The position numbers were made by a program, and so were the translations under genes. This document shows, piece after piece, positions 11,696 through 23,010 of a stretch of DNA of 64,000 bases; within the stretch, counting starts at the first letter, position 1, and each line of letters begins with the position of its first letter. The DNA is from Cavia porcellus (Eukaryota; Chordata; Mammalia; Rodentia; Caviidae), in the NCBI RefSeq assembly GCF_034190915.1, contig NW_026947484.1, forward strand, positions 186,490,982-186,554,981. The letters are read 5' to 3'. The notes beneath the pieces were generated by a model. It made no database searches and was not told where the DNA came from. It saw nothing but the letters and a program-made list of their open reading frames with translations.

Positions 11696-12344
11696 ATACC
11701 TATATATATGGATATATTTTAATCATAGGTAATATTCAGGAAGTCTGAAAGCCACTATAAGATTTAAAAATATAACTTGAAGTCAATTTAATCCTAGTTG
11801 AGAAGTTCAGGTACTACAAAGTCTAAAATCTTGGCTCCACTTAGTAATGAGAGGACCTGACTTTCCAGATCCAACCAGATTCCTTGACCATCCACTAAGC
11901 TGTCCTAAGCTCATAGTATTTCAGATCGCTGGACAATAATTGAGACAGGAAAGTTCTCTCGTCCTAGCCAAAAGGGATGCCATGGATGCAGCCTGACCCA
12001 GATATGATGCAGACATGTGAACAGAGAAAAGAACTGGGAAACAGAAAGCACCCTAGACAGTGCTGGTGAAACCCTCTGATGAAGGAGAGATATTGAAGAC
12101 AACTCTATAAAAGCTTTATGTTACTCTGAGGACTGAATAACACTTTCATGGGCATTCGTGGGTCAAATGGGCCCACCTGCAGATCAAATGTCCAGTATGT
12201 ACTACCAGAAGGAATTAGGGATATTTCACCTGTAAAAAAATAATCCAAAGAGGACTGAAAGTACTATTATCTAGCCAAAATAAATTAGGGTCAATAAATA
12301 AGGGACACAGATTTCAGTGACATTCAATTGCTCTGACAGTTGGA

Positions 12345-12450
12345 AGATGGGGTCTAGCTATGTTGCCTCAGTTAGCCTCAAACTTGCAGTCTTCCCATCT
12401 TAGTCTCTCAAGTAAACGGATTACAGGCATGCACTATTGTTCTCAGCTAT
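12345..12450 (-). mobile_element. B1/Alu-like SINE
   Basis: On the plus strand 'ggggtctagctatgttgcct', 'gcctcaaacttgcagtcttc' and 'ggattacaggcatgcacta' are the reverse complement of a 7SL-derived SINE, including the 'tgcctgtaatcc' hallmark. Confidence 0.8.
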
Positions 12451-12545
12451 GGATTTTAAATTAACCTTGAAGTTCAAATGTACTAATTGTGAGATTCAGC
12501 TTTTCTAAGGCTCTCATTTCTTCCTTGAATCCTATGGATAATAAT

Positions 12546-12884
12546 AGTATAGCCCTTTGTATCTGCAGGCTCCATGTCCAAAGATTCAACCAACTGTGGA
12601 TCAAAACATTTAGAAAAAAAAAGCTCTGTCAATACTGAACATGTAAAGATTTTTTATTTTCATTATTTCCTAAACACAACTATTAACATAGTATAACAAC
12701 TATTTGTATACAGTTTCCAGGCTATCTGGAATTACAAATAACCTAGATACCATTTAAAGCATATAGGAGGATATGTATAGGCAATATACTAGGTAATATA
12801 CAAGGGACTTTAGCATCTGTAGATCTGACTATCTCTCAGGGGTCCTGAACACAATATCCTAGAGATACTGGGTGACAACTGCAT
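12546..12884. mobile_element. Tigger/pogo-type nonautonomous DNA transposon (MER class)
   Basis: Recognisable order: 'tatagccctttgtatctgca', 'gattcaaccaactgtggatc', 'tactgaacatgtaaagattt', 'taacaactatttgtatacag', 'aagggactttagcatctgta', 'ggggtcctgaacacaata', 'gagatactgggtgacaactg'. This follows a common mammalian MER element whose ends are inverted ('gtatccgcagg...' against '...ggtcctg...gatac'). It is about 15-20% diverged, so old. Family naming is from memory of the consensus pattern. Confidence 0.7.
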
Positions 12885-15800
12885 GTATTTCTCCATAATA
12901 TGAAGAATTAATAAGATAATGTACCTAAAGTACTTATACAGTCTGGTATTTACAAAGACTTAATAAATGGAAGTTGCTATTATTGTAACTATTATGTTCA
13001 TAAAGTAGAACTAAAGGTTGAGAAGAAATATAGCTTTTTGAATGTGATGGAAAATACAAATATATTCTAAGTGAGTAAGGGCTTAAAAACTGACAGCTCA
13101 AAAGAGATGAAGTTAATTATGTCCACTGGCAAACGAAACCTCAAAACACATACATCTGTTCACAGTGCCTCTCCATCCTTCCAATGTGATGTGGAGCCAT
13201 GTAGCCCCAACATAATAACCGGACAGATCAATAAAGTTAAAACAAGAATTCCCACATGAGGTAATACAGGGGGAGAAAAACCCATCGAATTGGATTATAA
13301 CATCAAGGACCTCATGTGCATGTTGAAAATATCTGTAAGTGATTTTATATGACCTAAAGCAGAATACCAAGAGCCAGTGATTACATAAATAATGGAGCAG
13401 GAAGACAGCATAGAGTATTAAGGTTATTCAAGACAATGAGTAAGCATAAAGCTGCCATCTGAAATGAGAATGCCTAATTCAATTCTACAAGGAATTGATT
13501 AGCTGATCTTTCGACTTACTTGAAACACTTGATCAAACTGCTTTCAGAAAGAAACATAACTGTTTCAGCTGGAGACTAACTTGCAGGTAAGGTCTGTCTT
13601 AAATTGAATAAGAACTCTCTGGCAACACATTTCATAGCCAGTTATTTGCTTTTATAAGCTACCTATGTTATAAGAATTGCACAAGGATGTTTTCTGGATT
13701 AGCATAGGAAAGATTAATACATTCAGATTAGTTTTCATTGTTAGTGTAAAAACTCAGACGATCCTGTACAGGATGCAAAAAAAGCCCTGCAAGGAAAATA
13801 GATCTTGATCTTCTTCAAAGTGGGAAAATCCCCATCCCAACACTAACCTATTTATTCAGTCAGTGCTTCAACTAAAATGAACCCAGAATCCTAGAAACTG
13901 AACCGATGAGCTCAGGTTAAGCAGTCCACATGGAGCCTTTTGTTTATGAATTGGTCATGTTGTTACTGAACAAAGTGCCTGTGCTCCGCTCCCTGGGAAG
14001 CCCACCCCCACCTTCACACTCCTGCTCTGAGCAGGCAGGGGCTCTCCTTATCTGACTGCTGCTGGCTCAGCTGCTAATGGCCTTCCTCAGTTCCCATTCT
14101 GTCTGCTTCACTTTTGGCTGACACAGCAAATACACAGAAGAAGTTTGCAGCACAGGGAGAGTCAGAGACTTGAAACAAAGAAGGTTTATTGATTATTTAT
14201 TTATTTGTTTGCATTCTTACCTTCCCATGATCAGGGTTTCAGAGGGGCTAGGACCTGGGAAAGCATTGGAATAAATCAATTTGCAATATCCTCAGAGCTC
14301 ATAGAGCATTGCGAAATGGGTAATAAGTCTTTGTGAAGAACAAATCCTTCCTGAAAGAGGGCCACTGCATTTGTGCAAAGCACAGTAATACAGGAAAGCC
14401 TAACAGAAATATGATGTCTGATTTCAGTGCAACCCTCTGGACTCTATTCCAATTCACTGTCATCAATGTGTTTCATAATGGTGCTGTAATCCTATTCAAG
14501 GGAGGCCAAAAATTATATCCTAAGAAATAAATGCACAAGAGAGGCTTGGAAAATTATCTTGTGAATTTGAAGTCTATATGTTATAGACTACAGACCATTA
14601 GGAAGATTCAATCTAATCAGAAACTTGTTTTTCAACATGAATAACAGTATGCATGTAATTTTTGGACCTTGTAGAATTTGGTAAATAAAGTTTGTTATTT
14701 GTCTTACTAGAGATTAGCTAGAGTAGCAGAGGCCATCATAATGCACCTAGTTTTACACAAAATAAATTACTTTCTTCTTAATATAAAAAGTCATTTATAA
14801 GCAAGACCCAGACCACCCTTCAAGGTCTATGATTTCTTTAAGACTTCCAAATCTTCTATTCCAACCACATACACATACTTTCATAGAAGTTCTTATTGAT
14901 TCATTCATATACCCAGAATTTCATGTGTTTATCTAAACCATCTTATAAAGTAGGCAGAGAAAGCATCATAATTACCACCATAAATAAATGCTTTGCTAAG
15001 GTATTTAATTCTTGAAGGAAATGGAGATCACACATAGGACAAATATTCCAAGGGATTTTGTTGTAGAATTGATTTGTTTGGGGTTTATTTTGGAAAAATA
15101 GCTTGGAAGCATTAGAGTACATGAGGTGCAGTGGGAGAGCTGATAGTTAATACAGCGGATATTGTAATGATCCAAGAAAGGATTAACAATAGTCTAAATG
15201 AATCCTGCGGTGCTGGGAGTGAAGACATCCCAAAGCACTATGGGAAACATTCACAAGGCAAAGTAATAGAGGGCTCGGTGGATAAGTGAAAAGGAAGCGA
15301 GAGGCAGAAGTGCACCAAGAAGAGACGGCTTTTCAGGATCTGGTAATCAGATAATTGGTACCACTCGCTGAACTAGGAAGTGTGGGAAATGCAGCTGGTG
15401 AGGGTAGGATAATATGTTACATCTTTTGTTTTAGGTATTGTGTGTCATCCACAGTGAGGTGTGATCAGGCTATTTAACACATGAATTTGAGCCCTTCTGA
15501 AGGAAACATCAAAAGTGAATTAATACAAAGTTTCTATTTTCTTACATTTCTGTCCTAACCTTTTACGCTCACCTCACTGATCAAAGACTTTAACTGCTAA
15601 TACATTTTTAACACCAATTTAAAAGTAACGGTGAAATAATGAAATATAAGCAGGTGTTGTTGAGTTGAACAAATTGGTACAATCTTTGTGGGAGGGCAGT
15701 ACAACAGAATGAGTCTCAAAGTATGCCCACCTTATGTGATGAATTTTTTTTAAAAACTGTAAGTTTCAATGATTTGTAGCACCAATAAAAATGTGGAAAC

Positions 15801-16040
15801 TATTTCTCTACCCCTTAAATCAAGGTTTCACCATAGATGAGCTTGAGTCAATTGGATTTGAGCAAATAAGCAGAGGTTAGGAAAGAGTTTGTCTACTGGA
15901 ATTTGTACTCCAGAACTTCTAGAAATCTTTCCCTACATGTGAAGAAGCCCAAGCTCCCTTCCTAAACAGAGAGAAGCCCCAGCCACCTCAACCATCTCAG
16001 CTCCCTTGGGCATCTCATTTGCGCCAAGTGACACCCTACT
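12885..16040. other. unique DNA with a more conserved-looking patch
   Basis: No gene or repeat recognised. The GC-richer patch at about 13960-14130 contains 'ccttatctgactgctgctgg' (GATA-type site) and 'ctcagctgctaatgg' (E-box followed by a homeobox-like core). It stands out from its AT-rich surroundings and could be regulatory. Confidence 0.3.
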
Positions 16041-16044
16041 TGTG

Positions 16045-16265
16045 GGTGTTTCTCAACCTGCCTGGTATTGACATTTGGGTGCAGGTAAGCCTTTGTGGTG
16101 GGTGCCATGCTGGGTATAGCAAAATCTGTGACAGGAGATCTAGCCCAACCTACTAGACACCAGTAGCACTCCTCCTTCAAGCTGTCCAGCCAAAAACGTC
16201 TCCAGATACTGCCAAGTATTCCATGGGTTGGAAGAGGAGCAAGATCACCACCAGTTGAAAGCATC
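16045..16265. mobile_element. MER20-like hAT-Charlie DNA transposon
   Basis: Pattern 'tttctcaacctgcc...tattgacatttgg' at the left, 'ctactagacaccagtagcac' and 'ccaaaaacgtctccagatac' in the middle, and 'agatcaccaccagttgaaag' at the right follows the MER20-type nonautonomous hAT element. The 101-codon minus-strand frame over it is chance. Confidence 0.75.
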
Positions 16266-16394
16266 AATCTAGATTACGTTTATTGTTATAAAGAGAGGTT
16301 CAGCCATGTTTTTTGTAATTATAGCAAGAGAAATTGTATATTTATTATGCCATATATGTTATGACATACTTTATGTGGGTTGCATCATTAAATT

Positions 16395-16550
16395 GTTTGC
16401 TCAAGCATAAGAGGTAGATATTATCATTCATATGTTACATATTAGGCAGTTTAAAAGCAGACAGGTTAAATACATCAAGTTTACCTAACTAGTAAGTAGT
16501 AAAACAAGGATTTGTGTGCAGTCTATTTCCAGTGTATGTAACTAAATTAA
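16395..16550 (-). mobile_element. MIR SINE (diverged)
   Basis: 'gatattatcattcatatg...ggttaaat...caagtttacctaactagtaa' resembles the reverse complement of MIR ('ggttaagtaacttgcccaaggtcacacagctagtaag'). Weak but in the right order. Confidence 0.5.
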
Positions 16551-16702
16551 CTATCATTCCATTCTGACTTCTCACTATATACTAAAATCAGACTATAAGA
16601 GGACAGATAGATTGTGATGCCCGTTTGTTTCTTAATTGTAGACATAAAAGTAGCCTGAAATGATATGCATGATCATACTAGTTATCACCATTGGGTTCTG
16701 GA

Positions 16703-16729
16703 CTTACCTGCACCCAAATGTCAATACCA
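16703..16729. repeat. 27-bp perfect inverted copy of 16063-16089
   Basis: The 27 bases at 16703-16729 ('cttacctgcacccaaatgtc' + 'aatacca') are the exact reverse complement of 16063-16089, which lies in the MER20-like element. The match stops abruptly at both ends. The arms lie about 613 bp apart. Confidence 0.9.
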
Positions 16730-17195
16730 CTATCTATCTGTCTCTAAATTAAATAACACACAAGTAGCTGCCATCAAAGAAGTGCACAGTTAGTGAAAAA
16801 GAGTGATACATATACAAAATAGCTACAAAGAAAAATAAAAATGAAACAAACAGGGGCATAAGAATAAAGTACAATATGGAAATTCAGGAGAGAATATTTC
16901 TGATGACAAGTATCTGAAAAGATGAAAGGGGCTAGCTAAAACTGTGATATGTATAAATGGGACAAAACAGTTAAAGACATGGGAAGGGGAAGATGTCAAA
17001 CATGCTTGAAGAAAGGCAAGAATTTTGACGCAGGTTGAGCAAGTAGAGATGTAACAGTGAAGAAGAGTCTGGGCTTCTGCCTGCTGATACTAAGTGTCAG
17101 AACAAAGAGCTTTGATTTCATGGTGCAGTACGAGCACTGCTGAAGAATGAAGTCATAATGAATAGGGATACAGTGCAAGATGAGTGATACATAGT

Positions 17196-17201
17196 AGATA
17201 G

Positions 17202-17234
<33 letters not shown>

Positions 17235-17240
17235 CATACA

Positions 17241-17271
<31 letters not shown>

Positions 17272-17286
17272 TGATTGATTGATAGA
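17196..17286. repeat. compound (GATA)n-(CATA)n-(TTGA)n microsatellite
   Basis: About 9 GATA units run into about 10 CATA/TACA units and a few ATTG/TTGA units. The minus-strand frame of 110 codons across it is a simple-repeat artefact. Confidence 0.95.
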
Positions 17287-17289
17287 CCA

Positions 17290-18390
17290 GAGAATAGTTG
17301 TTACAAAGCATTGGAGGGATACAGACAAGAAGCTATTTAGGGTACAAATTAAAAATTATATCATCAAAATGATAATACTGGCCAAAAAAAAAGCAGAAAC
17401 AAAATTAGTGGAGAGCAGAGAATGGAAGCTTAGCAAGACCAGCATTTAAAAGAAGATGAAGTCAGATAAACTAGAAAAGTAGACTGAAAATAAGAATCTT
17501 TGGAGGCAAAAGGAAACCAACGAAAGGTCAATGCTAAGGAAGCCATAAAGACAAAGTGGGTGCGGAAGGAGGGTTAAGATTGTGTGACACATTTGGCTGA
17601 CAAACAGAAGTTAAAAGAAGCAGGTAAACAGTTAGAAGAGGTAAACAGGCAGTGAGGTGAAAGGCTCAGAACATCAGTTTGAGAAGTAGGAACAATCCTA
17701 ATATGTCTAGGGTCAATTCATACTGTTATTAATAGACCTCGACATCAGCCAATTTTGACTTATAAACTTTTTCATCAATGTGGCACCAATAGAATCGGTA
17801 GACAAACTAGCCCTACTAAAAACCTCTCGTCAGTTGCCCTCCTTTATCTGAGTTCTTTTCTCTGTACCAAATATTCATAAGGATTCTTATAGTGTCATCT
17901 ATCTTAGATGCTATGCCTTTCACACTTGGCTTTAACAGTACAGATAAATGGCAGAAAATTCAGGAGAATTCCTCCTAAGAGATATCTTGTTACCAAAAAA
18001 TAGACCGCAGATTTTCTTGGAAAGCTCAGCAATTTTTACTGCTTTTCTTTTATAGCTATGAATTTCTACTTAAAGCATTATACCTCTCAGCATGGACAGG
18101 AAATTCTGTCAATGTATGTTATTTTTTACAAAAAAATACGTTGAAAAAGATTCAAATAAATTCAGAATTCATAATATCATAGATCCTGGCATTTCCCAGA
18201 CTTGTTAAAGAAAGTTCTAGTCCAGTATTTTCAGATGTTTAAATCAAGACTCTCATTAGAATTATCAATTTTTGACATCTATATTAAACATGTAGAGTTA
18301 TGCTTTATTGTGCTTTTATACAAAATCGAATTTTCAATACCTTTACCCCATTGCTTGTGCTAGAGTAAACCAGAGTCACTGATTATGCCA
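17290..18390. other. AT-rich DNA, possibly a worn medium-reiteration repeat
   Basis: The stretch around 16850-17700 has the loose 'gaagg..gtgaca..agttaaaagaagcagg' texture of an ancient mammalian interspersed repeat, but I cannot assign it. Otherwise nothing recognised. Confidence 0.3.
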
Positions 18391-18394
18391 ACTT

Positions 18395-18505
18395 TGGAGC
18401 CTGTCTACCACATATCACGTCCTAGTCCTGCCCCTGTGCCTGTGTAAGACCCCAGACAAGTTATTTAACCACTTCGCTTCCATTTGCTAAATCGTTAATT
18501 GATAC
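18395..18505 (+). mobile_element. MIR SINE fragment
   Basis: 'gtgtaagaccccagacaagt' followed by 'tatttaaccacttcgcttcc' matches the MIR core 'gtgaccttgggcaagttacttaacctctctg'. Confidence 0.6.
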
Positions 18506-18509
18506 TGTG

Positions 18510-19783
18510 AGAAATGGTCTTTGAGTTCTTATTTCTCCACCCATTAGTGAAACTGACCTCTGTCCCTTGACACTTATTGATTGTTTGTATTTCATCTTTT
18601 ATGAACTGTTGTTGTTCTCATATTTAGCATATTTTAGTCTTGCCTATTTCTTATTTTGTTGTGTTTTTTGATAGTATGTTAATTAACCCACCTTAGGCCA
18701 TATATACTGCTATAACTACTATATTTTAAGGCTTCGCAGTTCATATAGACTAGTGAATGGCCAGTGAGTCTGCACAATGGTTCTGAATCCAAATCTGGCC
18801 TCGGAGGATTTGTGGAGTATGAGCATTCAGTGCAAATGCATTAGGAGATGTGCATATTTCCTATCGCAAAATCAATGTCTCTATGAATCTTTCTAAAATG
18901 AGACAGCATCACATTAATCTTATACTTTACCTGAAGAAAAAGAAACCTTTTCCTAAACAGTGATCTGTGGAGCATTGTGATTGACTAGCTCCTTGTGAGC
19001 GAAATTTTTCCTGAATTATCTAACATCTCAAAATGGCATATATATTCCTCTGTAATGTCTTGTAGAAAGGTGGAATACCTTCAGTAAGTTTATACAGTTT
19101 TTGAGAAAAATCAGGGCTCTAGGATCCCTGTGGCTTTTAATTAGCTCAGAGCAAGCCTGGTACCTCCTCCTCAAATGCTAAATCGTCAGTTGTGCTCAGT
19201 CTTATGTCTATGCCTTTTTTCTTTCCAATGAAATGATAAGGTTGGTTGTCATTTTTCATTTTGCTTTTCAGGAGTCCCAGTGTTTTCCTGGACACATAAC
19301 AAGGCCATTTGGCATCTCTCCCTCTGAGTAATGATCTATTTATGGACCGCTTCTCTGACACATTTCTCTTGACATAATTCTTGAGAAACCCATACACAAA
19401 AAAGAAGAAATGAAATTGCACCAAATGGGATCTAAGTTTAGCAAATGAGATGACGAAACAGGTGATTCACTCCATTAGATTTCTTATTTATTTTTTAATT
19501 GATACATCAAGGTAGAGTAGAAAATTTCAACACATGTAAGCAATATGTGGTGATTTATTGAACTTATTCTATAGACTGGGCTGGGGTCCACTAGTATGGT
19601 GTAATTTGAGAAAAATTATAAAACTCACTTAAATTAAATGAAACACTTCCTTCAGTAATAAAGATTCAGTTCCTAAAAATTCTATGAATATCTGACTCAG
19701 GATCAATAACACAAGAAAAAGAAACAAGATAGTAATCAAAACAGGCATGAATTAGAAAAAATTGAAGTGTTACTTAGATAGAC
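18510..19783. other. unique AT-rich DNA
   Basis: Nothing recognised. The minus-strand 92-codon frame at 19146-19424 has no recognised similarity. Confidence 0.35.
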
Positions 19784-19785
19784 TG

Positions 19786-20105
19786 CATGGCTGGGTGTAG
19801 AGGTGCACAGATGTAATCTCAGCTACTCCAAAAACTGAGACAGGATGACTGCCAAGTTCAGGACCTTGTCACAATATTGACAAGGCCTTATCTCAAAATG
19901 TAAAATAATAATAACAATAACAATAAGAAGAAGAAAGCAGGCATATTGACCTATACCTGTAATCCCAGTACTGAAAGAGTTTGAGGAAAGATAGTAAATT
20001 TGAGGTCAATATGGCAACTGTAATGAGATCCTGCCTGTAAATCAATCAATCAATAAGGTAAGGAATGCAGCTCAGTGTGAATCCTAGATTCAATTCCTAA
20101 CACCA
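19786..20105 (+). mobile_element. two B1-type units plus an ID-like tail
   Basis: First unit: 'ggctgggtgtagaggtgcac', 'gatgtaatctcagctactcc', ending in an A-rich '(aat)n/(aac)n/(aag)n' tail. Second unit: 'acctataccTgtaatcccag', 'tttgaggtcaatatggc', 'gagatcctgcctgtaaatc'. It is followed by an ID-like piece ('aaggaatgcagctcagtg', 'gattcaattcctaacacca'). So one B1 has inserted next to a B1+ID dimer, or the B1 moiety is duplicated. Confidence 0.7.
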
Positions 20106-20107
20106 CA

Positions 20108-20160
20108 TGCGCGTGCACACGCACACACAGAAACACACACACGCATACACATGCACACTA
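20108..20160. repeat. (CA)n-rich tail
   Basis: Imperfect 'gcgtgcacacgcacacacag' array forming the 3' tail of the preceding SINE. Confidence 0.8.
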
Positions 20161-20164
20161 CACA

Positions 20165-21325
20165 AAGGGTGATTCAAGACACAGATGTGTTTGGAGACAG
20201 AGCTAATCTAAAACATCCATATTATAAAAATATACTTTCAAAAAAGCACTAGTGATAAGCAAAAGATGGTGAGATATCATAAGATTCATTTCTAAAGGAG
20301 GAGTCATGCTGGCACCAATGGGACTACATGAAGAAAGGAGAGGAAAAATTGAAGGTATACAACTGAAAGAAGAGAATGCAGGCTGTTTGTGCTAATGAAG
20401 GGATGGTGTGTTCCAACTCAAATGACAAAACAGCCACACAGCAAGACAAAGCAGGAAAGGAGGACAAATATATACTGGGGAAAAAAACTATTTGCATTAT
20501 ATAGAGCTCAGATACACCTTAATATCTTTCATGTAATTTCATTTTCCAGTGGGTACATTAAGTCACTAGGCGATCTACTACTCTACAACTTATTGTGATC
20601 CACAGGGATGTGGAAGTGCAGGAAGTAACTTCAAAACGGAAACATGAGAGCCCAGGATGGCTAGGGAAGTGAACAGTAAAGACTTCACAGGAAGAAACGA
20701 TCAAAAATCCCTTGATCTAGAAGCAGGAAATGATTGAAATCACTAGGTATACATTTGTGGGAGAAGGGCACCTCAGAGTGAAAACAGGGCTCAAACTATA
20801 AGAATCAGGGGAATTAAAAATGAGTTACCCACAGAAACCAAAGTGATTTATAGGAAGGGGTCTTCAGAGGCCACACACACAAAGGGACACATAAGCAAGA
20901 TAAACTGTTAAAACAAAATAAGTACATGGATTTGTAAAATTACTAACACCAAGATAAACTAAGGATTGAAAAAATGTTGGAAAGAAAAAAGAAGTTTTAG
21001 TGGATTTGTAAGACTGTGAGATAAAGAATTGGGGCAGATGATAGAAAAGAAAAAAATGGAATTCAGGAATTTTCCAATTACACCATGGGCAGAGGGGAGA
21101 TGAAGAATGCACAGTCACCTCTAGGTGTGGGACTCACACATCGGGGATTATCTCTCAGGGCTGCCTAACATAGGCAAGGAAATAGATAAAGACAAAAACA
21201 AAGCAAAGTAAGGCGGCAGAACACTGAGGAAAAGGTCCCAGGAAACACACAGTAGGCAAAGCTTGTGTTTGACAGGTCCTTCTACAGCACACTTAGATAC
21301 ACGTACATACTTAAGAATGTCTATT
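20165..21325. other. unique DNA
   Basis: Purine-rich in parts; no gene or repeat recognised. Confidence 0.35.
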
Positions 21326-21328
21326 TTG

Positions 21329-21425
21329 CTGGGCCTGGTGGTGCACGTCTGTAATCCAGTACTTGGGAGGGTGGGGTAGGAGCTTGCTGTGAGCCTGGAC
21401 TACACAGGGAGTTCAAGGCTAACCA
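21329..21425 (+). mobile_element. B1-like SINE
   Basis: 'gctgggcctggtggtgcacg', 'tctgtaatccagtacttggg' and 'gagcctggactacacaggga' are B1 hallmarks in order. It ends in a CA-rich tail. Confidence 0.85.
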
Positions 21426-21429
21426 AACA

Positions 21430-21484
21430 CCCAGACACACACACAGAGATACACACACGCATGCGTGCATGCACACACACACGT
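21430..21484. repeat. (CA)n-rich tail
   Basis: Imperfect CA/CG-CA array directly after the B1 element. Confidence 0.85.
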
Positions 21485-21689
21485 CTAATTTGGCATTTGT
21501 AGAAGTGAACCAGTGTTAGCCAGTTAATATGAATTTCTACAGTTCCAAAAGAAGCTGTAGATCTTTGTTAGATATTAATGTCTGTATCTGAACATTTTGC
21601 ACTTTTATAATCCAAGATTAAGGCAACAGGAAGGAAACTCCTATTCGCTGAGAATGAACAATGTACCAGGAGATTTATAGGTGGCTCAG

Positions 21690-21835
21690 ATATTCTTTAC
21701 AACAGTCATTAGGTAGATGTTATGAGCCCATTTTCAGAGGAGATTGAAGGTTATAAAGGTTAAATATCTTGCCCAGGTCAAAAGTAGTAAATCAGATCAG
21801 AAAATCACCTGTGGGAATTCAGAGCCAGGCTTTCC
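21690..21835 (-). mobile_element. MIR SINE
   Basis: 'gagcccattttcagaggaga' followed by 'aaaggttaaatatcttgccc' and 'aggtcaaaagtagtaaatca' is the reverse complement of the MIR core, ending 'gaattcagagccaggc'. Confidence 0.75.
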
Positions 21836-22865
21836 TATTATTCTCTTCTATGTGCCTGGGATAGTACAATGATATCAGAACTCCTCAAGTAACTGGTAAT
21901 GTTACCACTTCTCCCTTGTATAGCTTTGGAAACAGTCTCTTGCCTGACCTTGCTTGCTACGAAAACCATGCTTCTTTAAAACAACCACTTAAACCTTTAA
22001 TTGAGTGCATTTTTGGCTGGCTGTCTCCCTGCCTACTACCAACTAAGCATACAGCGTCCAGCTCTTGAAAGCTCAGAATCTTTTGATTCATTCATTGCTC
22101 TTTGGGTCACCTACTCTTAAATTTCCACTCATTTAATACACTGCCATTTATCCGGCCAACTAACAAACACTTAACACACACTTAAATATGTCTAATAAAT
22201 CAAAGAAGAAGAATATCCCAGTTTCAACTATCATCAAAGTACCAGAACCTCAGCTAATCTGTTTAGGATTTACCCCGGCTATTTATGCACTTGGAGTTTT
22301 GTGGAGATTTTTTTTTTTTCAAAATGCTTTTTGTGACTTCAACATGGACCCTAACTCTGACACTGACTTCATTGCCCCCAAAACACCCACCCCTATGTGG
22401 CAGTTGCTCCTTTTACCCTTTCCACTTTCCTACCTTTTTTTTTAACCTATTTACAGTTTTACAATCAAGGTAAGAACTTTCTAAACTCCTTTGGACAATC
22501 TCAGACACTCTTCATAGCAAAAAGTGGCACAGTAGATATAAAATTTAAGAATTTCAGGTAAGTAATTTTTTTTCACAAATTAGGCAAAGTGACCTCCTGT
22601 ATAAATGCCTCTTATGTTTACCACAGAACACTCTAATCATATCAAAAACAAACACAGTTGATTCCCAGAGTGGTTTATATCCTCTGCCAGCACATACGTT
22701 CTCATCAGACTCATACTCCATGCTTTGGCTTACAACTGACAGATGAGCAGTCACAATTTGAGCCTCACATTGCTGAAAGGATTATATTTTATCCCCTTCT
22801 GTGAAATGATGGTGCAGAATTAATAATAATGTATTAATAGTGAGTACTTGTGCAGTATTTTAAAA
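21836..22865. other. unique AT-rich DNA
   Basis: No repeat or gene recognised. Confidence 0.35.
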
Positions 22866-22869
22866 TATA

Positions 22870-23010
22870 TCCCCTTGTACATTATCTCAAAAGAATTCCC
22901 TTAAAATATTCTTGTTTTCATTTTATAAGTGAAGCAATTAAATCTCAGTAATGTTAAGATAATTCTCAGACTACACAGTGATCCAGCTGAGGCTCACACT
23001 CAGATCTTTG
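22870..23010 (-). mobile_element. MIR SINE
   Basis: 'tcattttataagtgaagcaa', 'ttaaatctcagtaatgttaa' and 'ctacacagtgatccagctga' follow the reverse complement of MIR ('attttacagatgaggaaactgag...cacacagctagta'). Confidence 0.65.

Noticed and set aside
16996..17328. 110-codon minus frame with Tyr-Met-Cys-Val and Tyr-Leu-Ser-Ile runs
   Set aside because: Produced by the GATA/CATA microsatellite.
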